Assembly: GCA_046726955.1 (NCBI GenBank)
Contig: JBKPBQ010000548.1
Location: 1 to 5,415 of the forward strand
Source of the DNA: CAVPGH01 sp046726955
Lineage (GTDB): Bacteria; Acidobacteriota; Vicinamibacteria; Fen-336
Direction of reading: 5' to 3'
Length of the DNA stretch: 5,415 bases
The notes beneath the pieces are model-generated. The model worked only from the letters and a program-made list of their open reading frames with translations, was not told where the DNA came from and did not search any database. Shown in pieces: positions 1-4,601 of this stretch; positions within the stretch are counted from its first letter, which is position 1, and each line of letters begins with the position of its first letter. The translations under genes were made by a program, and so were the position numbers.

Positions 1-34
1 AACCGAGGCCGAAGAGCGGCGGCCGAACGCGCAT
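1..34 (-). CDS. 5' end of a probable leftward gene, product unknown (partial)
   Basis: On the minus strand an ATG at 34-32 opens a frame that stays open to the window edge and encodes MRVRPPLFGLG. The support is the ribosome-binding site: minus-strand GGAGG (plus 45-41) lies 6 nt before the ATG. Upstream of that is a Pho-box-like repeat pair with a -10-like hexamer (87 to 56). Only 11 codons are visible, so no family can be named. The basic, then hydrophobic start would suit a signal peptide or first membrane helix. In this context a sensor kinase or another phosphate-regulon protein would be plausible, but that is a guess. The case rests on initiation signals alone, and chance is possible in so short a stretch. 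Confidence 0.4.
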   Translation of the reverse strand, partial: MRVRPPLFGLG

Positions 35-55
35 GGAGTCCCTCCGACGCCGCGG

Positions 56-87
56 ATCATCCGAAGCACGCGTGACGGGCGCGTGAC
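56..87 (-). promoter_or_regulatory. Pho-box-like promoter for the leftward gene
   Basis: Read on the minus strand, GTCAC occurs at 87-83 and again at 76-72, an exact 11-bp repeat. Ten bases later is GATGAT (61-56), which matches 4 of 6 positions of a -10 box. The expected transcription start near 49 would give a leader of about 15 nt containing the GGAGG site. Direct GTCA(C/T) repeats at 11 bp, set 10 bp before the -10, are how PhoB boxes are built in E. coli. The binding protein is inferred. Confidence 0.45.
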
Positions 88-103
88 GAAATCACTCGTC
101 ACG
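82..103. repeat. 8-bp perfect inverted repeat between divergent genes
   Basis: CGTGACGA (82-89) and TCGTCACG (96-103) are exact reverse complements separated by 6 nt. The left arm overlaps the distal half-site of the leftward Pho-box-like pair. The structure could be a symmetric operator, the back-to-back meeting of two oppositely oriented boxes, or a small hairpin. No T-run follows, so it does not look like a terminator. Confidence 0.4.
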
Positions 104-124
104 GCGCCTTCGTCCTTCCGTCAC
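98..124 (+). promoter_or_regulatory. Possible rightward Pho half-sites ahead of the small acidic ORF
   Basis: GTCAC is present on the plus strand at 98-102 and 120-124, exactly 22 bp (two 11-bp turns) apart. The intermediate position (109-113, TTCGT) does not fit, and the hexamer 10 bp after the last unit (135-140, AACGGC) is not a -10. The phasing is suggestive, but unlike the other arrays here the promoter part is missing, so this is weak. Confidence 0.22.
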
Positions 125-169
125 GGGAATTTCCAACGGCCCGCCCACGCTCGAGAGCGAGGAGGCCCC

Positions 170-292
170 ATGAGCGGCCCATTGTTCCTCGCCCCGGAGC
201 CGGCCGACCTCGACGACGACGACGACGACTTCGAAGGTCCAGCGCTCGACGCCGCGGACGACGACGACGACCTGCCCGAAGACGACGAGTAG
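170..292 (+). CDS. 40-residue polyacidic small protein, function unknown
   Basis: The ATG at 170 is preceded by a strong ribosome-binding site, GAGGAGG (159-165), 4 nt away. This is a better start than the ATG at 83, which has no such site. The product is 40 residues with 19 Asp or Glu and no Lys or Arg. It contains a run of six Asp (residues 15-20), a run of five (30-34) and an acidic tail ending EDDE. The two runs are encoded by pure GAC repeats (212-229 and 257-271). It has no signal peptide or membrane segment and is probably disordered. It ends 65 nt before the phosphodiesterase gene. It could bind divalent cations, act as a leader peptide, or be chance coding in a GAC microsatellite. 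The frame is open upstream to the window edge, but the bases before 170 do not read like protein. I recognise no family. Confidence 0.5.
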   Translation: MSGPLFLAPEPADLDDDDDDFEGPALDAADDDDDLPEDDE

Positions 293-304
293 CAGCCTGC
301 CGCA

Positions 305-316
305 AGGCGATCGCCT
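305..316. repeat. 12-bp perfect palindrome AGGCGATCGCCT
   Basis: The palindrome lies in the 65-base gap between the small acidic ORF and the phosphodiesterase gene. Its first seven bases (AGGCGAT) recur at 353-359, overlapping the phosphodiesterase start codon. It may be a protein-binding site or chance. There is no T-run that would make it a terminator. Confidence 0.3.
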
Positions 317-320
317 CTTC

Positions 321-352
321 GTCATCTCCCCGACATGCGCCTGGCCTACGTT
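321..352 (+). promoter_or_regulatory. Pho-box-like promoter of the phosphodiesterase gene
   Basis: GTCAT (321-325) and GACAT (332-336) form an 11-bp direct repeat. Exactly 10 bp later comes TACGTT (347-352), which fits the TAnnnT pattern of a -10 box. Transcription would begin at about 358-360, on or next to the ATG at 358. This predicts a leaderless or near-leaderless mRNA and agrees with the lack of a good Shine-Dalgarno there. The box has only two units and one is imperfect. Confidence 0.42.
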
Positions 353-357
353 AGGCG

Positions 358-1725
358 ATGGATGAGGCCTTGCCCCGAATCTCGCCGCTAGCCCTCGTCA
401 TTTGCCTGGCCGCCCCTCTCGTTGCCCTGGGGCGGGAGAGGCCCCCGCTCGTCCTGATCTCGATCGACGGCCTCCGGCCTCGCGACGTCTTCGACGCACG
501 CTTGCCCAACCTCGGACGGCTTGTCGCCGAGGGGACGCGGGCCACAGTCACCGCGATCGCCCCTGCGCTGACCTATCCCGCCCACACGACGCTCGTCACC
601 GGCGTCTCGCCGGAGCGCCACGGCATCCTCCAGAACAAGCCCTTCGACCCGCTCGGGCGGAACGCGGACGGCTGGTACTGGTACGCCGAGGACATCCGGG
701 TCCCGACGCTCTGGGACGCCGCCGCCCGGGCCGGGCTCGCCACCGCATCGGTGGACTGGCCGGTCACGGTGGGCGCGGACATCCGCTACGACATAGCGCA
801 GTACTGGCGATCGCACGAGCCGGGCCTCGCGGACGGAGCGCGGCTCACGCGCGCGCTCTCGACGCGAGGGCTCCTCGACGAGGCGGAGCGCGCGGTCGGT
901 CCCTACCCCCGCGGCTACGCGTGCACGATCGAGGACGACGAGCGGCGCGCCGCGTTCAGCGAGTACCTGCTCCGGGTCAAGAAGCCCCGCCTCCACTTCG
1001 CGTACTTCACCTCGCTCGACGAGGCGCAGCACCGGCACGGGCCGGGGAGCCCGGAAGCGCGGGGCGTCCTCGCGCGCATCGACGCGCTCGTGGGCCGCCT
1101 TCGCGCCGCCGCCGAAGCCGCCTGGGGATCGGCGGTGGTGGCGGTCGTTTCGGACCACGGCTTCACAGCGACCGATCGCGAGCTCGACCTCAACCAGGCG
1201 CTGAGCGACGCGGGCCTCTTGCACCTCGACGAAGGCGGGCACGTGCGGGGCTGGCGCGCCGTGGCCTGGGGCCAGGGCGGCTCGGCCTCGATCGTCCTGC
1301 GGGACGCGGACGACGACCCGGCCCGCGCGCGGGTGCGCGATCTCCTGGATGACCTCGCACGGCGGCCGCGCTCGCCGCTCGACCGGATCGATGAACTACC
1401 CCGGGGAAGCCGGCCGGGCGGCTCACCCGGCGAAGCGTTCACCGTGTTCCTGAGCCTCGACACGCGCCTCGTGGACGCGCGGCAGGGCGTCGTCCTGCGC
1501 GCGGCATCCCCCGCCGGCGACCACGGCCACGATTCCCGGCACCCGGAGATGGACGCGATCTTCCTCGTGGCCGGGCCGGGGCTCGAAGCGCGCCGCGATC
1601 TCGGCCGTATCGACATGCGCGACGTGGCCCCGACGCTCGCGGGGCTCGTGGGTCTGCGCCTTCCCGAGGCCGACGGGCACGACCGGCTCTCGCCCGCGAC
1701 GGTGGCGGGCCTGGGCGCCTTCTAG
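358..1725 (+). CDS. Secreted type I phosphodiesterase / nucleotide pyrophosphatase (NPP family)
   Basis: The enzyme should hydrolyse phosphodiester or pyrophosphate bonds of nucleotides or other organic phosphates, using two metal ions, usually Zn. The NPP/alkaline-phosphatase-fold signature is complete: metal-binding D37 in LISIDGLR; nucleophile T72 in LTYPAHTTLVTG; HGILQN (88-93) with the conserved Asn; D221 and H225 in the DxxxHxxGP motif; D266 and H267 in VSDHGF; and the last metal ligand H389 in GDHGHD. A hydrophobic stretch at about residues 9-25 looks like a signal peptide, so it is probably periplasmic or extracellular. C16 lacks a proper lipobox. At 455 residues it has normal single-domain length. 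An in-frame stop at 352-354 makes ATG 358 the earliest possible start. Neither it nor TTG 370 (which would give a more basic signal-peptide start) has a well-spaced ribosome-binding site. Its place beside porin and pst genes suggests phosphate scavenging; the substrate cannot be read from sequence. Confidence 0.9.
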   Translation: MDEALPRISPLALVICLAAPLVALGRERPPLVLISIDGLRPRDVFDARLPNLGRLVAEGTRATVTAIAPALTYPAHTTLVTGVSPERHGILQNKPFDPLGRNADGWYWYAEDIRVPTLWDAAARAGLATASVDWPVTVGADIRYDIAQYWRSHEPGLADGARLTRALSTRGLLDEAERAVGPYPRGYACTIEDDERRAAFSEYLLRVKKPRLHFAYFTSLDEAQHRHGPGSPEARGVLARIDALVGRLRAAAEAAWGSAVVAVVSDHGFTATDRELDLNQALSDAGLLHLDEGGHVRGWRAVAWGQGGSASIVLRDADDDPARARVRDLLDDLARRPRSPLDRIDELPRGSRPGGSPGEAFTVFLSLDTRLVDARQGVVLRAASPAGDHGHDSRHPEMDAIFLVAGPGLEARRDLGRIDMRDVAPTLAGLVGLRLPEADGHDRLSPATVAGLGAF

Positions 1726-1851
1726 TTCCTCTCGGGAAGCTCGAAAGCGGTTTCGTCCGCGGCCGACGTGGGATCGTCGGCGGGCGCTATGCTCTGGACG
1801 CGGCGGGCTTCGTCCGAAGGGGGGAGCCGTCCCGGCGGAGCGTGCCGTGCC

Positions 1852-1869
1852 CGCCGCCGCCGGGCGGCG
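1852..1869 (+). other. GC-rich hairpin, 7-bp stem with 4-nt loop
   Basis: CGCCGCC (1852-1858) pairs perfectly with GGCGGCG (1863-1869) around the loop GCCG. It lies 127 nt after the phosphodiesterase stop and before the porin promoter. It could help end or stabilise the phosphodiesterase transcript. The following bases (CTCTGCG) contain no T-run, so it is not a standard intrinsic terminator. Confidence 0.3.
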
Positions 1870-1922
1870 CTCTGCGTGGCGAGACGTCGCTGTGGACGCG
1901 ATTTCCTGACCAAACTGGCCCC

Positions 1923-1954
1923 AATCTAGGGACCCCCCGTGACGCTCCCGTGCC
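1923..1954 (-). promoter_or_regulatory. Possible leftward Pho-box-like promoter in the porin upstream region
   Basis: On the minus strand GGCAC (1954-1950) and GTCAC (1943-1939) are 11 bp apart, and exactly 10 bp further on is TAGATT (1928-1923), a TAnnnT hexamer. This is the same geometry as the arrays for the phosphodiesterase, porin and pstS, but pointing back toward the 3' end of the phosphodiesterase gene. Transcription would start near 1916. No ATG or good ribosome-binding site follows, so the product would be an antisense or small RNA, or nothing. Confidence 0.3.
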
Positions 1955-1961
1955 TTTCGAT

Positions 1962-2037
1962 GGAATCGAATCGACACGAACGATTCATCTGGAGTTAACG
2001 GATCCGTCACATCCTCGTCACGCGCTAAAAATAGGTT
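1962..2037 (+). promoter_or_regulatory. Multi-unit Pho-box-like array and promoter of the porin gene
   Basis: Pentamers recur in strict 11-bp phase: GGAAT (1962), GACAC (1973), TTCAT (1984), TTAAC (1995), GTCAC (2006) and GTCAC (2017-2021). The last two are the strongest and the first is weakest. Exactly 10 bp after the last unit is TAGGTT (2032-2037), a TAnnnT -10 box; TAAAAAT at 2026-2032 is an alternative. Transcription would start near 2044, leaving a short leader with the ribosome-binding site. PhoB binds 11-bp direct repeats that replace the -35 element, so strong induction at low phosphate is inferred. Confidence 0.65.
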
Positions 2038-2077
2038 CGGTCCTCGATGAAGGGGTTCCACTAAGGAGGAATCATCG

Positions 2078-3457
2078 ATGAACGCCAAGAGGATGAAGCG
2101 GGGCCTGTTCGCCCTGGTGGCCCTGGTCGTGGTGCTGGCCGCCGCGACGGACGCGCGGGCCCAGGTCTTCTATCGCGAGGTGGCGAAGGACGGCCGGATC
2201 TACGTCTTCGCCAACGGCAGCCGGTTCGACACGTGGGACAAGAGCGGGGGCGCGGAGATCGGCCAGGCCATCACGCGGCTCGGCTACGGGCCCAACGGCG
2301 AGACCGTGGTCTTCGACAGTGAGGACGCGATCAACCTCTACAACTTCAAGCACAACCTTCCTGGGGAGTACTTCCCCAAGCCCAAGGAGGCGGCGAAGCC
2401 GAGGGAGGAGTCGTTCTTTAAGGTCGGGGTCGTGATCTTTGCGGACTACACGTACCAGGACGAGCCCAAGATCACGGACTCCGACAAGAACAGCGTCCAC
2501 CTCAGCACCTTCGAGCTGCGCCGCGCCTACATCAACGTGACCGGCAACATCTCGGACTGGGTGAGCTATCGCGTTACTCCCGACATCTCGGGTCGCTTCG
2601 CGACCAGCACGACGGCGACGGCCCTGCCCGCCGGGTCGTCCGTGGCCGCGAGCACGAACTACGACGGCAGCCTCGTCTATCGCCTGAAGTACGCCTTCGG
2701 CCAGGTCAACTTCGACAAGGTCACGACCCACGGCACCTGGGTCCGTTTCGGCCAACAACAGACGCCGTTCATCGACTTCATGGAAGGCATCTACCGCTAC
2801 CGCTTCCAGGGCACGCTGTTCGAGGAGCGCGAAGGCTTCCTGAGCTCGTCGGACGTGGGGCTGTCCGGCCGCTGGGTCTTCCCGAAGGACTACGGCGACG
2901 TGCACGCCGGCTATTACAACGGCGACACTTACTCGAGGGCGGAGGTCAACGACCAGAAGGCCTTCCAGATCCGGGGCTCCGTGCGCCCCCTTCCCAAGGC
3001 GAACGTCCTCAAGGGCCTCCGCGCCCACGTGTTCTACGACAACGACCGACCGGTGAACAACGGTGAACGCGACCGCACGATCGTGTCTGCGACGTTCGAG
3101 CACAAGTACGTGATCGCGGGCTGGGACTACCTGTGGACGAAGGACAAGTCGAGCGGCCTCCCCACGGGGAACGAGGTCAAGGGCGAGGGCTGGACGTTCT
3201 GGGTCGAGCCTCGTACCACCTCGGGCTTCGAGGCCCTCTTCCGCTACGACCATCTGAAGCCCAACACTGCGGCCGCGACCACTGCCCTGGCCGACGCCGT
3301 GAAGAGCCGGTTCCTGGGCGGGCTGTCCTACTGGCTGAAGGTGAAGGCGCCCCTCAGCGCGGCCGTGCTCGTCGACTACGAGGAGGTCAAGTACGACGCC
3401 CCGCTCGCGAAGCCCAGGGAAAAGCGGTTCGAGATCAAGACCCAGTTTACCTTCTAG
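2078..3457 (+). CDS. Outer-membrane porin, probably phosphate-selective (OprO/OprP-like)
   Basis: This 459-residue protein starts with a clear signal peptide: a basic n-region, a hydrophobic core at residues 9-23, and ARA before Q29 as the likely cleavage site. The start is fixed by AAGGAGG (2063-2069), 8 nt before the ATG. Residues about 29-112 form a soluble-looking N-terminal part with a Lys/Pro/Glu-rich linker (about 98-111). From about 113 the chain alternates aromatic and polar residues as in beta strands, and it ends in TQFTF, the C-terminal Phe used by the outer-membrane assembly machinery. The segment around GQQQTPFIDFMEGIYRYRF (225-243) resembles the conserved part of phosphate-selective porins O and P. 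Naming the solute rests mainly on position: pstS and pstC follow and a Pho-like array precedes. It ends 113 nt before pstS, which has its own promoter-like array. A general anion porin is the alternative. Confidence 0.75.
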   Translation: MNAKRMKRGLFALVALVVVLAAATDARAQVFYREVAKDGRIYVFANGSRFDTWDKSGGAEIGQAITRLGYGPNGETVVFDSEDAINLYNFKHNLPGEYFPKPKEAAKPREESFFKVGVVIFADYTYQDEPKITDSDKNSVHLSTFELRRAYINVTGNISDWVSYRVTPDISGRFATSTTATALPAGSSVAASTNYDGSLVYRLKYAFGQVNFDKVTTHGTWVRFGQQQTPFIDFMEGIYRYRFQGTLFEEREGFLSSSDVGLSGRWVFPKDYGDVHAGYYNGDTYSRAEVNDQKAFQIRGSVRPLPKANVLKGLRAHVFYDNDRPVNNGERDRTIVSATFEHKYVIAGWDYLWTKDKSSGLPTGNEVKGEGWTFWVEPRTTSGFEALFRYDHLKPNTAAATTALADAVKSRFLGGLSYWLKVKAPLSAAVLVDYEEVKYDAPLAKPREKRFEIKTQFTF

Positions 3458-3470
3458 CTCTTCCGTCCAT

Positions 3471-3524
3471 TTAACCCGGAATTAACGCTGGCGAAACGCC
3501 CCGTTCTCCTGCGAGTTCTACCCT
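3471..3524 (+). promoter_or_regulatory. Pho-box-like array and promoter of pstS
   Basis: Units in 11-bp phase are TTAAC (3471), TTAAC (3482), GAAAC (3493) and a degraded TTCTC (3504-3508). Ten bp after the last unit is TACCCT (3519-3524), a TAnnnT -10 box, placing the start of transcription near 3531. The first two units are perfect copies and also resemble the TTAACA repeats bound by PhoP of Bacillus. The fourth unit is accepted mainly because it brings the -10 into the same spacing seen upstream of the porin. Confidence 0.55.
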
Positions 3525-3557
3525 GCACGACGGGACCAGGAAGCCGGCAGCACAGGT

Positions 3558-3564
3558 GAAAGGA
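3558..3564 (+). promoter_or_regulatory. Ribosome-binding site that decides the pstS start
   Basis: GAAAGGA (3558-3564) lies 6 nt before ATG 3571. It overlaps the in-frame GTG at 3556, which has no purine-rich site of its own. The ATG is therefore the better start, and it gives a tidier signal peptide. Confidence 0.6.
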
Positions 3565-3570
3565 ACACAC

Positions 3571-4530
3571 ATGAAGCAGTTCGCGATCGCCCTCGCGGCC
3601 CTTGGCCTGGGGGGCTGGGTTTATGCCCAGGCCGCCAAAGTCGACGCGTCCATACCGCCCTACCAGAAGACTTCGGGGGTATCCGGCAACGTCAACAGCG
3701 TCGGGTCCGACACGATGAACAACCTGATGACCCTGTGGTCGGAGGCGTTCCTCAAGATGTACCCCAACGTGAAGGTCCAGGTGGAGGGCAAGGGCAGCTC
3801 CACCGCCCCGCCCGCGCTCATCGCGGGCACCTCCCAGTTCGGCCCCATGTCCCGCGCGATGCGCGCGACCGAGATCGACCAGTTCGAGAGCAAGTACGGC
3901 TACAAGCCCACGCAGCTCCGCACGTCGTACGACGCCCTCGCCGTCTACGTGAACAAGGACAACCCGGTCTCGAAGCTGACCCTCGCCCAGGTGGACTCGG
4001 TGTTCTCGAAGTCCCGCCGCCGCGGCGGCAAGGAGATCACCACCTGGGGCCAGCTCGGGCTCACCGGCGACTGGGCGAGCCGTCCCATCAGCCTCTACGG
4101 CCGCAACTCCGCCTCCGGCACCTACGGCTTCTTCAAGGAGCACACGCTGCAGAACGGCGACTACAAGGACAGCGTGAAGGAGCAGCCGGGATCCGCGTCC
4201 GTCGTCCAGGGCGTGACCGAGGACCGCTACGGCATGGGCTACTCGGGCATCGGGTACAAGACGTCGGGCGTGAAGGCGGTGCCTCTCGTGGAGGCTGACA
4301 ACTCGACCGTCTCGGACGGCAACTACGAGGACGTGAAGAGCGGAAAGTACCCGCTCGCGCGCTTCCTGTACATCTACGTCAACAAGGGGCCGGGCAAGCC
4401 GCTCGATCCCGTGGTCAAGGAGTTCTGCAAGCTCGTGTTCAGCAAGGAGGGCCAGGAGGTCGTGGTGAAGGACGGCTACCTGCCCCTTCCCGCCAACATC
4501 GTCAAGGAGGAGCTGGCCAAGCTCGAGTAG
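3571..4530 (+). CDS. pstS: Periplasmic phosphate-binding protein of the Pst ABC transporter
   Basis: PstS binds inorganic phosphate in the periplasm and delivers it to the PstCA channel, driven by PstB. From ATG 3571 the protein has 319 residues, normal for the family. A signal peptide covers residues 1 to about 19-21 (hydrophobic core 4-18, VYA or AQA cleavage site). There is no Cys, so it is a soluble periplasmic protein rather than a lipoprotein. Phosphate-contact motifs of the PstS-like family are visible: GSDTM (45-49), GKGSSTAP (73-80), and the loop around YGRNSASGTYGFFKE (176-190) with R178, S180, S182 and T184. The C-terminal lobe has the expected YIYVNK and a final helix with FSKEGQE (290-296). 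A stable hairpin and then pstC follow 71 nt downstream, as in typical pst operons. The in-frame GTG at 3556 would add five residues (MKGTH) and is less likely. Confidence 0.93.
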   Translation: MKQFAIALAALGLGGWVYAQAAKVDASIPPYQKTSGVSGNVNSVGSDTMNNLMTLWSEAFLKMYPNVKVQVEGKGSSTAPPALIAGTSQFGPMSRAMRATEIDQFESKYGYKPTQLRTSYDALAVYVNKDNPVSKLTLAQVDSVFSKSRRRGGKEITTWGQLGLTGDWASRPISLYGRNSASGTYGFFKEHTLQNGDYKDSVKEQPGSASVVQGVTEDRYGMGYSGIGYKTSGVKAVPLVEADNSTVSDGNYEDVKSGKYPLARFLYIYVNKGPGKPLDPVVKEFCKLVFSKEGQEVVVKDGYLPLPANIVKEELAKLE

Positions 4531-4536
4531 CGGGAC

Positions 4537-4567
4537 GCGCGGAGGCGGTCGCGCGCCGCCTCCGCGC
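4537..4567 (+). other. Strong hairpin between pstS and pstC (12-bp perfect stem)
   Basis: GCGCGGAGGCGG (4537-4548) pairs without mismatch with CCGCCTCCGCGC (4556-4567) around a 7-nt loop. It begins 7 nt after the pstS stop and ends 34 nt before the pstC start. No T-run follows, so it is unlikely to be a full terminator. A likely role is partial termination or protection of the pstS 3' end, letting the binding protein be made in excess over the permease, as is common for binding-protein genes at the head of ABC operons. Confidence 0.6.
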
Positions 4568-4601
4568 CCTCGCCCGATCCACGAGTCCGGAGGACACACG
4601 C

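Larger units (their letters stand above)
1726..2077. other. 352-base gene-free region upstream of the porin
   Basis: No convincing gene lies here. The first 200 bases are GC-rich and contain small hairpins, including CGAAA/TTTCG (1742-1755) and the strong one at 1852-1869. From about 1900 the composition becomes more A/T-rich and regulatory-looking, with a leftward promoter-like array (1923-1954) and the rightward phased array of the porin (1962-2037). The imperfect inverted repeat GATGGAATCG (1959-1968) / CGATTCATC (1981-1989) falls inside the latter array. A minus-strand frame from TTG 1913 to the stop at 1722 is Arg-rich and unlike a real protein. Confidence 0.6.

Noticed and set aside
83..169. 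Longer version of the small acidic ORF starting at ATG 83
   Set aside because: ATG 83 has no Shine-Dalgarno, falls inside the divergent regulatory repeats, and its extra 29 residues are unlike the acidic body. ATG 170 has GAGGAGG.
388..1242. 284-codon minus-strand and 316-codon plus-strand frames overlapping the phosphodiesterase
   Set aside because: Both are Arg/Pro/Ala-rich shadows of the phosphodiesterase frame, which has all the catalytic motifs.
1852..1869. Intrinsic terminator of the phosphodiesterase gene
   Set aside because: The hairpin is strong, but no T-run follows and it is 127 nt past the stop. Reported only as a hairpin.
1722..1913. 63-codon minus-strand frame (TTG start) between the phosphodiesterase and porin
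   Set aside because: It is Arg-rich with no ribosome-binding site and no family resemblance. A leftward promoter-like array lies just upstream, so a transcript is kept as a finding, but a protein is not supported.
1842..2081. 79-codon plus-strand frame running into the porin start
   Set aside because: It covers the porin promoter array and ribosome-binding site, has no initiation signal and reads as non-coding.
2072..3253. 393-codon minus-strand open frame opposite the porin gene
   Set aside because: Its Val/Arg/Leu/Glu-rich translation is the usual antisense shadow of a GC-rich gene. The plus-strand porin has a signal peptide, a good ribosome-binding site and a C-terminal Phe.
3556..3570. 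GTG 3556 as the pstS start
   Set aside because: It has no upstream ribosome-binding site. The only good site (3558-3564) lies after it and serves ATG 3571.
3454..4599. 381-codon minus-strand open frame opposite pstS
   Set aside because: The plus strand is a clear PstS with its motifs. The antisense translation is low-complexity Val/Leu/Arg/Gly and matches no family I recognise.
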